From NCBI GenBank assembly GCA_900708905.1, contig CAADRB010000088.1, positions 1 through 64,000 of the forward strand: DNA of 64,000 nucleotides. Direction: 5' to 3'. This stretch comes from Hymenolepis diminuta (taxonomy: Eukaryota; Platyhelminthes; Cestoda; Cyclophyllidea; Hymenolepididae). The translations under genes were made by a program, and so were the position numbers. Position 1 is the stretch's first letter. Each line of letters starts with the position of its first letter. A model generated the notes under the pieces. That model made no database searches, was not told the DNA's origin, and worked only from the letters and a program-made list of their open reading frames with translations. Of this stretch, positions 50,961 to 63,222 are shown piece after piece.

Positions 50961-53900
50961 TCGTTCGTGTATGCAGACACAATTCCATGATTAAAACTAT
51001 CATAGTTTTCTTTTGCATTATCGTGGACATTAATAATAATCGCTCAGATATAAAGCTACAAACGCATTGCCTGCAGTTAACGCATTTCCGATCATCGGAC
51101 GGTTGCTAACACAGATTACTATATCCTTCTTGAATATATTTCTCATTCACTCCGTTTTCTTGGTTTCTAATTTAATACACTTATGTTTAGTTTATATGGA
51201 GTCAAATGTAATCTCTTCAATCTGGTCTCCACATTATTCTTCTTCCCAGGACTCGAACGGCTATTGGGTCTTCATCGTGGAATACACGGTAAAATAGGGA
51301 TACATCACAAACCATTTCAAATGTGAACCAATTGCAAAAGAATGAAAATAAGCGCCTATCTTACCATAATGTCTATTTCAGCCCACAGCAGCATGGGATG
51401 CTAGCTAAATGTATCTCGTCTCCTAACTTCTATTGTTCAACATACATCGATGTTAGTGTATATATTAGTAAATACTTCCCGAATGGCTGGTGAGGTTGTT
51501 GACTTAACCTACTTCCAATTCCTTAGTATCATTGTGAATGTTAGCTTTCGCAAGGAATGAAGTCTTTATGGATAAAAGGCTCTAACTTCAACTAGGGCGG
51601 TATATAAATCTTGGTTTCAGGGCTGAAACACCCCATTTTTCTTTCATCAACCAATGCGGTAATAAATTCTTTCATTTAAAGATCGGATCGAATATAAAAA
51701 TTGAACAAAAGGAGGCATAGCTTACAAATTCTAGAAGATTGAATTGAGACCCATGTGAGACCTTATAACAACTTATTCCTTTCGAAATTCTTCTCCAGTT
51801 TTGGATCCTAGCGTTCGGTTGCAAAGTTCACATTCAAGACAATAATTTCTCTTTATTTCATTGAACTAGTAAAAGGTATATGTAAGCAGGGCAAAGAAAT
51901 AAGAAGAGTGATTGTATGGCTTGGTTCTTCCTTACACACTTGCCATATCTGAAGAGAAAATGTTAACTTAAGAGCGTTTGAGTAGTAATTTATATTACTC
52001 ATTCAATTCATCTGCATTCTAATGTATTATATTAAATATTAGATTGAAAATTGCATACCCCATATCTTAAGTATAACATTTCCCTGCACAGAGATTTAAA
52101 TTCTAAGCTTGGACCCAAAAGAATGGTCACCAATAACCTTGTTACTATTAATGTAGCTGAGGCCTACCGATATTACTGCTTAAATCCGGGAGTTATAAGA
52201 GAGTATACATGCTTAGTAGAATCGTCTAGGGTAATAACCAAATCTCAAAGTCAAAATTAGATTTTCTACTTAATTTGTATGTATAATATTCATGTCATAA
52301 GCCTAATAGTATAAAGAAAAGATCCTACGATGCAATATAATAACTCATACCATTGCGCGTCCTAATTGTTAATTCATAATTCTTACCAGTTACTCATCAA
52401 CGAAGAAAGGATGCGTAATCGTATCTTAATGGGTTCTCTTTATCACTACTCGGGTCACACTCATTCATTATTAACGCATATTACCAACATTTCAGATGCC
52501 TCAATTCTCTTTCACCCGTCATTCATTCCCACTTGTCCAGTATACAGGTTATGTTAGTTAGCTTTTGACCTTCTCATCTGGGAAAATCTCTAGTCCTGTC
52601 AGTGGATTTCTGGGGCTAATTTAGTCTGACTCGTAAAACAGATTTTTTAACAAGATTAGTGCTACTTTAACACTTTTAGCAACATAAAAATACAGATATA
52701 TCCAGAAAAATGTAATAAGCAGGAGATAAACATTTGTCACCAATATCAGAAAAGCTCATAATTTACTAAGTAATTTCTACAAATAATTTCCTTTTCTCCT
52801 ATTCGCCTCAAAACAAAATAGTCAAGAGATTGATTTCAGTTCTTTTACTGAGTAATTCCGTCCTAGATCGTCTTAGGTGACTTTGAATATTGCAGAACCC
52901 TCAAAAATGTCTCACGTAGATTTAGAGGAATTTGTACCAGTTTAAATTCATCTGAAATGGCTTCGAATCAAACGGCTTACTTAAAAAGTGGATTGTTGAG
53001 TTTGGTTACTGATTTCTGGCAATAGAGTATTCTCGAGTAGATGTCGAGATAATCAGTATTTGTATATTCAGGAGCGTTAGAATTGATGTTGGTGAATAAT
53101 GGCATACCTATCTTCTCGACATGGTAGGAAAGTTATGTATAGTAATGATCTGTGCAGTTTTAAACTTTCAAACATTTGAAGTGGATTCATTGTTGAAAGG
53201 CAAACAAAATGGGTTATTCTTGCCGTGGGAATAAGGATTTAAGAAGCATTTAATCGCTTTAATTAAACTGCAATAAAGCTAGATACCTTAAAGCTATCCA
53301 TGAAATTAATGCTAATTGTTAAAGAATATTGGGGAATTCCATGATTTTTCAAATAGTTATATAAAATATTCCCAGGAAAATTGTTACGGAATAGAAGTAA
53401 GGTTTCCTGCTTATTAAAGCATCAATTTAATGCTTCATGAATTTTATGGATCCTATGAAAATTTCTAAGCCAATATCTTTCGTCAATCTTCGGCATTATG
53501 ATACCTGAAATAAGCGAATGAGCTTTGGGTTTGTTCCTCCGGCGATATGTAGACAGAGCCAGTGCTTTAAAAGCCAAGGAACATAGTATCTATTATACAA
53601 TGGAAATGGGAAAGTAAAAATTTCCCCACTTCAGTTAGACAAATGTACGAATATTTGAAAAAGTCCTTTCATTAATGAGCCTTTGAATCAACCACTCTAA
53701 TAAGCCCTCGAAGAAGGAGTTTCAAAAAGCGGAATACGGGATCAACAGAAGGATTTCAAGGGAACTCAAAGAAGTTTTACGGGGAAGGCGTGGCTTAAAA
53801 GTGGGAGGTGTCAAGTTAAAAATGTAATACGGAGTAATTATTAAATATTTTCCCTTGAAAAAATTAATATCTTATTTTATATTTTCTTTCTATTTCTACT

Positions 53901-56480
53901 GAAAGTAAAGCTTATTTGAAAAATGATTTATATAAACTATTATGAATTACGTTATACTGTACATAGTACAAATTGCAATGTAATAAGTTTTCGATATAAT
54001 AACGAGCACTTGTGTATTTCCGTCTTCTGGTTATAATATCGGCTTGTGATCGCAAAATTTTATATATTATCGTCTTTCATAAGATAGATAACTGTTCGGA
54101 ATTAGACAGCTCAAAACACGCGGAAAGAGAAAATGAAAGTTAACAGAAAAGGAGGCGCCACTTTAAAACTCTGTTGGACAATTACAAGAGCGGATAATTA
54201 ATCACCTCAGGAGTCCTTAAAGAAAACAAAGGTGTTATTGATATCCTGATGAAAATAAAAGTTAAAACCGGAAAATGATTTTATTGAATTTCTGCTGAAA
54301 ATCACTTATTGAATTTGTAAAATTGTTTTTACCAAGTATGTTTCAGTAGTAAGTATTTCGCGAAAATTCTTATGCCTCAGATCACAGTATATTTGGGCTC
54401 CCTAATTTACAAAGAATTAGCTGAAGTGTATTAGTAAAAATGAAGAATTTTTCTTCTATTCTGATTTACTTATTTTGCATTTTGTCCGTAACAAGTCTTT
54501 TTGTAAATGGGCTCCTATTTCTTTGCCATATATCAGTCTTTTATTCATAAAAATCAAATTTTCTTTGGTGAAGTCCGACATGAGTGAGTTCAAATGATAC
54601 ATGCTTTGTCAATTGCATCCTTGCTAACATCATCAAGCTGCATTTTGCCCTGAAAAGAAACTCAAAATTACTTAACCGACAACTTAATATATTAACTTAA
54701 TCACTTATGGCAATGTGAAAATTGTTAAAATTTAATGATGTGACTTTACCTGATTACACGAAAGAGCAAAAAAATCCAGTAATGGATTAAACAGAGGTGG
54801 AAGAGAAGCCTATAATTTAGTCAGTTTATTAAGGACATTACTTTATTTTATTTTTCATAAGGCTATAAGACCCTTTGCAGTACTCAAATGCTCAAAACTT
54901 AAATAAATTCTATTTAACTCCTTAGTACCAGTCTTAGTTCATGTTTGCGATATTCAAAACTTGTTGAATAGTTACATTAAATCATTGTTTGGTTATGCAA
55001 CTTTAATCCGCTCGTATCTCAAAACCATAAGTAGATAGCTGAGACTGGAAAATGTAACTTAAACAATATTTATTACAATTTTCAGTCAATTTCCCTGTTG
55101 TATCAGTGCAGTAATAAAAATGTCTAGAACCATTGCAAGTTAAATAATTTAAAAAATCATACCGTAAGGAGTACAAATCCGTTGATATCAATTTAAAAAT
55201 ATAAAGGAAATTACTACAAGAGAAAAGAAGTGAGAAAGAAGGTAAAAGCGAGTGAAATTCTTCTTTGAATCACTACTTGCCATAGTAATAACAGCTTCCC
55301 ATGACAGCAGACAAGGTACTTCGAGAAGGCTAATATAAAGAATATGCTTTGTAGAGATATAAAATTTTGATGAATTTGCTCAGTAGAGTTCTCAGAAATA
55401 TCTTATGCAAAAATTCCATAAGAAAACATAGCTTTAGACTGCTATGAATTGTCTTCCCAGTTCTCTTATCAAAAAACTTCTTTTGGAGCTTCCAACTATA
55501 GAATTGATAAATAAGTTTATGACTGAGCAAAAAGAGGTCTTTGGTGGCAAATCGAAGTCAAAATAACCATTATAATTGAGTCCCATCACCCAAGCTCTGC
55601 AATCTCACATCGAGGGAATTCACTCAAGTCCGGAGAAATGTAACTGTCACATAGATGGAAATAATATTTTCTCCAAAAAACTCTTTCACTCAAAATTCCT
55701 TACTTTCTATCTCCTTAATTCCGCTTTTCTTCAATTTCTTGTATTTAAAAAAATTGTTATATTATATGCGTTAAGCGCGCAGAGTATGAACGATTTAATA
55801 TTGCGGACGTGGACTTCGTTCTGACATTTATGTTTTGGTCGGTTTGTATTCGTGGCTAGAGCAAATACCTAGCTAAGTGAAGTATGGATTGTCTCCTGGA
55901 AGACCACACTGAGGCTGTAAAATTAAAAATTGTTCTAGAATATTAGAAGTGAAGAAAGCAATGTTTCTGCACAATCAAACGGATGAAAAATAAAATAAAA
56001 ATAACTCTAAGTGTTAATTTTTTAATATTTTTCGTTCTAACAACAGGTACTTCAGTCGAAAGGCCACCTATCAAAATATTATTCTCAACCTTAACATTAG
56101 AATTCACACAGGTTTCTTACTGGAATACAGATACAAAATAACCACAAAAAGTTCTTTTGTACTGAGATAAAAAGAAGAAGAATGATGAAATCACTATGCC
56201 AAATCTCTCTACCTTGTTGCAAAAGAAAATTCTCATAGCTATATATTTGTTTTCCTGATTATTATAGTGCATAATAAAGCGAACAGCTTTATTTGACAAC
56301 AGCTCATTTGTATCCCCAACTGGCCTACTCTAATGGTTTTTCTTACCTCTCCACTTGTGCCGAGCGTTTCTCACGTCGTCAAGAAGCTTTTCCTATCCAG
56401 TGAGCTGAAACTGTTACCATAACCTTTCTGGATATGAGGGCTGATTGTGGAACTTAATTTAAATCCACTCTTTTTACTCA
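50961..56480. other. Non-genic AT-rich DNA
   Basis: No gene supported over 5.5 kb. A tiny exon-like segment at 51249-51286 (TTCTTCCCAG acceptor, GTAAAA donor) is too short to call. Open frames up to 82 codons lack recognisable motifs or codon bias. Confidence 0.4.
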
Positions 56481-56489
56481 ATTTTGCTA

Positions 56490-56925
56490 ATAGGCTTTAA
56501 CAGGGTTCAGGCGACTGCTTACTATCAACAAATCAAACGTTATTATCGTCACCTAGCAGCTCTCACGGCTGGAAGTTCTGCCTCCAAAGTTGCTCGGCAA
56601 TTGTAATGCTATTAAGATGGGTTTTTAATGATCTGCAGTAGACTTTTTCGGAATTACATTCCAAATCCCTGGTCAACTTCTTAATATTTCTGAACCAGCT
56701 CTGTGGCTCAATCTAAAAGTTATGTTCAATGATTACTCGTTCACATATTACACACGTTCCAACCCTATGTTTATCCCAAGTGATTTAAAAACGTTTACTT
56801 ACGTTTTCCTTGATCAGGTTGCTCCAAAAAATCTTCACAGTTTACATATGATGGTTCCTTCCAAGTTCTGTTAAGAGTTGAAAAGGATTTCAAAATTCTT
56901 CAGAAGACCAAGATTACAGTTTAAA
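56490..56925 (+). pseudogene. Ty3/gypsy integrase C-terminal remnant
   Basis: Plus-strand pieces in pol order, in shifting frames. At 56505-56570 there is ATAYYQQIKRYYRHLAALTA, equivalent to the TAYHPQ-NG-ER-HR-LKAAL region after the catalytic core. From 56647 a 75-codon stretch starts FGITFQIPGQLL and includes IPSDLKTFTYVFLDQVAP, the FIPKDL-x-THVFVR block. After a frameshift at about 56847, YDGSFQVLLRVEKDFKIL matches the GPF/Y-type module. At least two frameshifts and several stops mark it as dead. The RT and RNase H regions and LTRs were not found. Confidence 0.72.
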
Positions 56926-57449
56926 CTGGCATATTTTGACAGCTGATCCTTCTTTGAAAAACTTTCGAATTCTCCTAAAAGTCAGCTAGACTGTTATCAA
57001 GGTCATTTGGCCTCATGTTCCATGTGACCAGGTGAGGATTAAAGCTGACTCGTCAATAACATCTCATTTGTATTCCCCCACTTCCTACTTCGTCTAATAT
57101 GTGGCTATGCTATTTTCCGTCCTTCATGTATGAGCGCATGTCTGTGTGCGATCTATAAATGTTTTGGAGACACAAATCAAGCAACAAAGTTTCTGCTGGA
57201 GTTGTGAATGAACGCTTTCTTTGTCAACCTTGTCATGTTGACAAGGCTCTTAGTTCTAAATGGAAATAAGTGATGCAATAATCCTACCTCTGTGAATAAA
57301 CACACATATAGGAAAATTTTGAAAATTTTGCTGATCATTTTGGTTACAAAATCTATATAATTAATTATAATGGTCATTATTATAGCCCAAAGTATTGCAA
57401 TATAATTCACAATTTTTAGCTGTAGGGAGCAAATGATCTCGAATAACAA

Positions 57450-57690
57450 TAATTCCAACAAATGGTAAGGGAGTAGGGACCAGAAAGATACAGAGAACAA
57501 CGCCAAGATATCGGAGAGTCTTACTTCATGTGATTTTTGGGTTTGAGTTGTGCAATATTCACTAAATGGCAGTTCACGTTCCAAAACTCAAATTTCACCA
57601 ATCGTTCTCTGGATCGCAGCAAATGCTTGTCTGCAATGTTCAGCACTTATTAGCCGATATCATTTTTCTCCTCCAATTGTTAAGAATGCA
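57450..57690 (-). repeat. Interspersed repeat R1 (minus orientation)
   Basis: GGAGAGTCTTACTTCATGTG, GGCAGTTCACGTTCCAAAAC, CGTTCTCTGGATCGCAGCAA, ATGCTTGTCTGCAATGTTCA and AGCACTTATTAGCCGATATC. One of the better-preserved copies. Confidence 0.7.
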
Positions 57691-58529
57691 AATGATCTTG
57701 TACGATATTCAAAAGTTTACGGCCTAGCATAGCGAAGATACGATGGAGAAAATTTTAAGTTGGTAGAGCTCCAAAGGCTGTCTTAGCTCAAGCTAAATCA
57801 GCATAACATATAGAAATTATCGTACAGTTAATATTTAATTAATTTTACAAAATTTATTCCTCTCATTTATGCATTATCAATTGAGTAACTATTGTATCGT
57901 TATTTGGGAAGAGAACTGAATAAAACGCCAAAAAGCGGCCCACTTAAACAAATTGAATTAAATAGGTTTTCAGGAATGGATTACTGAAATAGAATCACAG
58001 GACCGTGGTGTAACTTTTTTCAAGTTATCTTATATATAAATAGGAATATTTTAAATACCAAAAGATACTACTAACGCGGATATCAGTATTTGATGAGAAC
58101 GTATTTAATTTGTACGTGTCGTCACTGAGAAATTCATCTTTTATGAAATTTGTTTTCTCCCAATTTATAATTTACTTTTTTCACGCTAAATATATATTTA
58201 AAGGTGTAATTGAATTGAACCCATCTCCTACACTAAAGGAATTTACAACCAAATTGAAATATGTGAACTTCTTTCTTGAAATCCGTTGGGCTTATCTACG
58301 TTTTGCTCCAATTGGTCAAAATAAAGTTTAATTAGAGTTAAGATAAGAATTATGAAGATAGTATACCTATTGTATTACGGGGATAAGTAGGGGCATAGCT
58401 TAAGCTGCAAGGATACAATTTGGGGAAGGAATAGAATGTTTAGATCTTCATCACTCAGCTCAAAAAAATATGCTCATTCGTTTTAAATTGATGCTTTAAA
58501 AGATATTTTGAAGTGAGTCGCATTGTATC

Positions 58530-58830
58530 TATTGTCAACCTTAAGGATGATGATGAGGTTTCAGCTCCTGAATTCCTTTTTGATCTTTGCACCTGCGAAC
58601 AGTGCTTCGGCCGACGGGGCAAAAGTATTACCATCTTACTTGCAAACTTTCGCAAATAATTATCAACTTCTCATTCTATTATTTTTGCTCGAATGTCCTT
58701 GGGATGGCGATTTACACTTATAGAAGTCGAAATCGATATTGGTGACTTCCTTAATCATGACGTCGATCAAACCAATGACCTCTTTGGCGTCTTGATTAAA
58801 CTGTCTTAGCCATAACTTTCGGCGTGATCT
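58530..58830 (-). pseudogene. Zinc-finger retroelement fragment, copy Z3
   Basis: The minus strand reads LRQFNQDAKEVIGLIDVMIK (58730-58815), matching the RLRQIDQNAKDVYDLTE block of Z1, followed by DFDFYKCKSPSQGH in place of finger 1. The finger Cys/His positions are mostly lost. It supports a dispersed family rather than a single gene. Confidence 0.45.
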
Positions 58831-59179
58831 CATAGCAGCCCAAAGGCGAAGTCGAGGTTTTCAAAGCAATTCACTCACATAGCTCTTCAAATTTCAAGAC
58901 TATGCAATCCTATATGAATAACTATATTCACAATTTTTTAAATTTCTGATATGCCAAGACTGTTCATTATTTGATTTTCAATTTGGACTTGTTTTAACAA
59001 AACCTTCAACCTGAAAGTTCATGGGAGAGTATTTTAATTAGTGATAATTAAGCAATAATTAATAATTAAGCAGTTGTTTTGTTGGATAAAGTGAATAAAT
59101 TTTATCCAAAAAAATTTTAATTAATAATTTATTGCTGATCATTCACAAAATTTGCATATTTGTTGTAATGCGCTAAATT

Positions 59180-59420
59180 GCAGGTCGTTGAGCTGCCTAA
59201 TTTTGGAGGAAAACCTACCTTTGAGGCATTTACGTATCATTAGTGGGCTCTGGAATTTGTGGCTATTTTGGAGGCTAAAAGATATTGTTAACAGCATGAA
59301 AGATACACCGATGATAGTATTAAGTAATATATTGACCATTGATCTGAAATCGCATTTCACGCCTGTCGTCTGTGCTTGTAGGAAGTGGGAAGCAGACTGC
59401 CATCTAGTTCATTCGATCTA
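59180..59420 (+). pseudogene. Gag-like retroelement fragment
   Basis: One plus-strand frame reads VVELPNFGGKPTFEAFTYH, stop, WALEFVAILEAKRYC, stop, and continues to about 59420 with further stops. The order KLP-F-G...F..F...W.LEFEAFAEAK.Y is that of retrotransposon capsid (Gag) N-terminal regions. It lies 2.2 kb downstream of the gypsy integrase remnant, the wrong order for one element, so it is probably a separate insertion. Confidence 0.35.
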
Positions 59421-59429
59421 GAATGAATG

Positions 59430-60475
59430 TATGTGTTCCTTGGAAATTATCAACACAAAATCATACCTAACTGAGGGAAATACTGTGAGTAGAAGGAGAT
59501 TATTTAATTCATTTTCCCAATAATATTTATTTAAATTATTATGAATTTTTAGTTCAGCAAAGTATCTATGTATTTACTTAAATGATTATAATTTGTTAGG
59601 AAATATGTTCGCTATCTTTTAAATCATTGCATTTTTATTCAAAATGGTATAAGAAATTACTCTACTTAAAGTACAATTTTGTAATTAAAACCGAATTCAA
59701 TCGAAAGATATTGAATTCTGAGTTTTTAAATAAAGAATATTTTTGACTCTCAGCGCTACATCCAAAATGCGATCTCTGTGTCGTTAAAAAGAACAATTAA
59801 CAGCCAGATAACCGCACCTTTCTATTCACTCAGTCCAAATTTTAAATTCGTATTGTCTTCAAGTATATATAAAAAGAAATTCCCTATCTTTTCCCCGATT
59901 ACCACGCAACTGGAAATTCAAGGTGAGCTAAGGGGGAGAGTACTGTGGGGTTCACAATGCTAACAAGGCTGATTGAATCACGTGCGCTAGAACTTTCTGG
60001 GAAGTGCGGTATGTAACCGCTCGCGTAGAGAACAAGCGCGGCGTGTGCTCAGAGACCTCCTCAACCAATAGGCAATCAAGATCCCTGTATTTAATGACTA
60101 AGCTTTTGATTCACGGTAAAAAGGAAGTGATTAATAAACCCTTTCCACTAGGCATCTTTCTAGTTCTTACCACTTTGGGCATAGTCCAGCTTATTTGGGA
60201 GTAAACTGACAATAGAGGACTCTGCTAGAGGCTATTCAGACTGCTTATTTAGGTATAGCAAAAAGACTTACTGGTGTAGCATCCGCTACAAACTCGTTTA
60301 TTATCCACAATATCCGTTGATAAGTATACTTTCTCAATGAACATAAATGAGGGCTCTCAACTCTATTGCGTCAAGTTTAACTTCTTTGGTGAATATCAAT
60401 TAAGATCTGTCTGTTTCCCCTACAATTAGGAAAGATGATTTGAAATGACAAGAACGACCATCACAATTAAATCAA
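59430..60475. other. Unassigned region with a coding-like patch at 59990-60205
   Basis: Mostly AT-rich. 59900-60205 is GC-richer, with a donor-like CAAGGTGAGC at 59919-59928 and an open frame from about 60004 to 60204 that ends in a hydrophobic segment (PLGIFLVLTTLGIVQLIW). No homolog is recognised and no start is convincing. Confidence 0.25.
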
Positions 60476-60479
60476 CCAA

Positions 60480-60650
60480 TCAATAAGCGCTGGATGAGTT
60501 AATTTAAATCCAGGGCGCTTAAAACGAAATGTTTAGTTTGGAATGCAAACAACCCAATAAGTGAACATTATAGAAAATTTAATTGAACTTACTGTTAACC
60601 GACTTCAGACGATTTCTCAAAATGAGAAATTGTAAATTTCTTTTCGCCTT
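60480..60650 (+). repeat. Interspersed repeat R1 (plus orientation)
   Basis: AATAAGCGCTGGATGAGTTA, AATCCAGGGCGC, GTTTAGTTTGGAATGCAAAC, AACCCAATAAGTGAAC and ACTGTTAACCGAC parallel the first half of R1 at 29138-29330 and 43470-43560. Confidence 0.5.
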
Positions 60651-61119
60651 GTTCTAGACTATAATGGTAATTTATAAAGAAACAATCTCTTTCGCTTGTT
60701 TAACGATCCTTGTAAAAAATTAATAGAAATCGGTAAGATAGTTATAGCAGATATTTTCTTAAATCCTGGAACAAAATAAAAATTGTTATATATTAAAATG
60801 TGTAGCTGAACCTTAACAAGAAATGTGATTCACAAACCGAACAGGAGTTGAACTCTTTCATATATGAAAGATAAAAATGAGCTAAATTTATCAACTGAGG
60901 GTGTTCCATCTATTCGAATTTAAAAATAGGTACTACAACTTTTCTGCATTAAATGTTGCATTTGTAAAGTTATTCTGGAATAATAGCGTTGGTATTACAT
61001 TATATTCCAAAATCTTTGAGATTTGATCTTGAAAAGGCATCCGATTGGGGGAAATAGTGACTATGTTGCATAAAGTATGAAATGGAAGAGAGAAATATTA
61101 ATAAAAACGCAATGAAGCT

Positions 61120-61290
61120 TGAATATCATTAGCTTTTCTACATCTGGATTCGGTAACATCAAATTATCAATACTCTCATAATTGAAAAGGTCATTTTATA
61201 AAGTTTCAATGTCATAATTTGCCTCCCAGGTCCATGGTGAGATTATTTCCACGATATTTAGAGTTTGTTGACTCAATGATTTATTTCTAC
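61120..61290 (+). repeat. Interspersed repeat R5, copy 1
   Basis: Shared with 62400-62560: TTATCAATACTCTCATAATT, TGTCATAATTTGCCTCCCAG, GTCCATGGTGAGA. Diverged pair 1.3 kb apart, same orientation. Confidence 0.45.
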
Positions 61291-61689
61291 CTTTCTAGGG
61301 TCAAGAGCAGGCTAAAATCGATATAGTTAATATAAAAATATTCGCTACTGTTCTCGAGGGTTTTAATAATACTTTACTATTCTACGGTCTGATCCATTAT
61401 ACAGATTTTGAACAGAACAAAATCAAATGTTTTATTTATATTTGGATCAGTTTGTTACTAGATTGAATAAACAAATGTAACTAGATTTTAGAATATCTAT
61501 AAAGTGAAATACATAACGTAAATAAAGCTTCTTTACTGTCCAGAAATGCTGGATCAATCAGTTTCAAATATGTGTTACTGAACATCTTTCACATATTCTA
61601 GATGAATTATGCCATAACCACGACAAGGCAAAACCGGTTTGGAAGTTTTCACCGTGGAAAGGCGGCTGAAATCAGTTGACAGTAAATCC

Positions 61690-62010
61690 GATAGATAATA
61701 AAGGGTAGGGAATAGAAAAGACATTTTGCGTAAAGTAACGTTATCGAAGAATCTTTCTTCATTTGATCTTGACATTCGGCTTGTACAATATTTACTTAAT
61801 GAGTAGCTCACGTTCCAACATTCGGAATTCATATTTCTTCACCTGGATTACTGAGCAACTTCTTGTCCACGATATCCAGTGCTTATATATCGGCCGTTTA
61901 ATTGTGGTAGACATTCTTGTTATTTCAAGTAGGTTTTTTCATTCCAAAGGTTGAAACGGAGGAATTATTGTATATTACATGATCTTAACCTAGCAGATCT
62001 AAGATAATTC
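61690..62010 (-). repeat. Interspersed repeat R1 (minus orientation)
   Basis: The best match to the R1 copy in the palindrome (14309-14629, same strand). Shared ordered blocks: GATAATAAAGGGTAGGG, TAGCTCACGTTCCAACATTC, GGATTACTGAGCAACTTCTT, GTCCACGATATCCAGT, TTACATGATCTT. Confidence 0.7.
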
Positions 62011-62399
62011 AAAAAGCAGTACTTACTTAAAGAACATTTTTATGCTTGAATTTAATTGAAACTTCGCGGTTATTGATTAACCTCCTAATTTCACCAAATT
62101 AGTTTCCTGTGATATTTAGCAAGAACCATAATGGCAAATAGCCTTTTCATTTCTTATAACTCTCCTCAAAATGATCAAGAAGTAAAAATGCCGCTGTTTG
62201 AAATATGCCATGATATAAGTTGACCTTATGAAAAGACCGGAGGATCATCTATAATACGAAATCACAAAAGTCAAGTTCAAAAGGACAGAAAGCAAGGGGA
62301 AAATTTTTCGAACTTCGGTCATGAATAGGCATTTGAATAAGGAAAAGTGAAAATGTCAAATCAAGTATAACAGGAGAGTGAAACAGTATTAAGGTAGTA

Positions 62400-62560
62400 A
62401 TAAAGTCAGGACATCATTATTCTTCCTTTATTTACATTCTTGAGTATTTGGTTATCAATGTTCTCATAATTGTTCAAATGTCATCATTTAGGTCTCAGAT
62501 TCATGGGTGAGAATACGCCAGCAACGTCCAGATCATGTTGACCTTTTGATTTTCTTATAT
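62400..62560 (+). repeat. Interspersed repeat R5, copy 2
   Basis: Partner of 61120-61290. TTATCAATGTTCTCATAATT, TGTCATCATTTAGGTCTCAG, ATTCATGGGTGAGAATACG. Confidence 0.45.
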
Positions 62561-62924
62561 GTCTGGTCATGCCATGTCAATATATCTACCAAGGACCGGT
62601 AAATGAAATTGGCGACAAAATATTTAAGATGGCAAAGCTCGGAACAAGAATGAATGTCATGAAAACTATTTTTCTATGGAAATGAACACTTCAGGTATCT
62701 TGGAGGTGTTAAGGACAATGTGATGCAAATCGCAACCTGAGTCCTATAGAAAACTTTAGTATTCAATAAAGAAATATTTAGGTCTTGTCTTCCACTCCAT
62801 TTGGTGCTGTAATATGTAAGGCTTTACATTTTTATATCTGATTCATATTTATAATACGAACAAGAATTGACCATTTTGATTGAGTAAATAAACTCCATTT
62901 TATCGACTGGCTTATGCGGTGGTG

Positions 62925-63160
62925 ACTCAGGAACAAACGTGTACTACTACGAAGTCAGATATCATGGGTTCGATTCCCACCAGTGCACATCTCAGTGAGT
63001 GGAATGGCCGACCGCACTGATTCAAATTGGATAATAAAGGACCTAAAGAGCTTGAAATTTTCGCTAGTGAGGTTCAACGAGGTCATCTTTTACCCCAAGA
63101 TGAGTGTTGGAAAATGCTTTCCTAAATGAGCTTGGGTATTCTTTTGCTCTGACTCTATTG
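62925..63160 (+). repeat. tRNA-derived SINE-like element with intact B box
   Basis: GGTTCGATTCC at 62967-62977 is a perfect pol III B box, about 40 bp downstream of an A-box-like TGCGGTGGTGACTCAGG. The 3' side CACCAGTGCACA has no matching 5' acceptor strand, so it is not a tRNA gene. The following 170 bp, ending GTGTTGGAAAATGCTTTCC and AATGAGCTTGGG, recur in part at 39540-39620, 31340-31440 and 13905-14010. A tRNA-like head with a shared unrelated tail is the structure of a SINE. Confidence 0.6.
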
Positions 63161-63222
63161 TAATAAATGAGCAGAATGTCTTTTGTTTTAATTGAATCTT
63201 CTCAGAACATCCGCTTACAATT

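Noticed and set aside
51249..51286. Possible 38-bp exon (DSNGYWVFIVEYT) between TTCTTCCCAG and GTAAAA
   Set aside because: Too short, weak donor and no neighbouring exons.
57177..57584. 135-codon frame, the longest in the unique region
   Set aside because: Its start falls in an R1 repeat and the rest is an AT-rich, Leu/Ile/Phe-rich random frame.
62925..63000. tRNA gene suggested by GGTTCGATTCC
   Set aside because: The 3' CAGTGCA has no complementary 5' acceptor strand and the T stem has a mismatch; interpreted as a SINE-like head.
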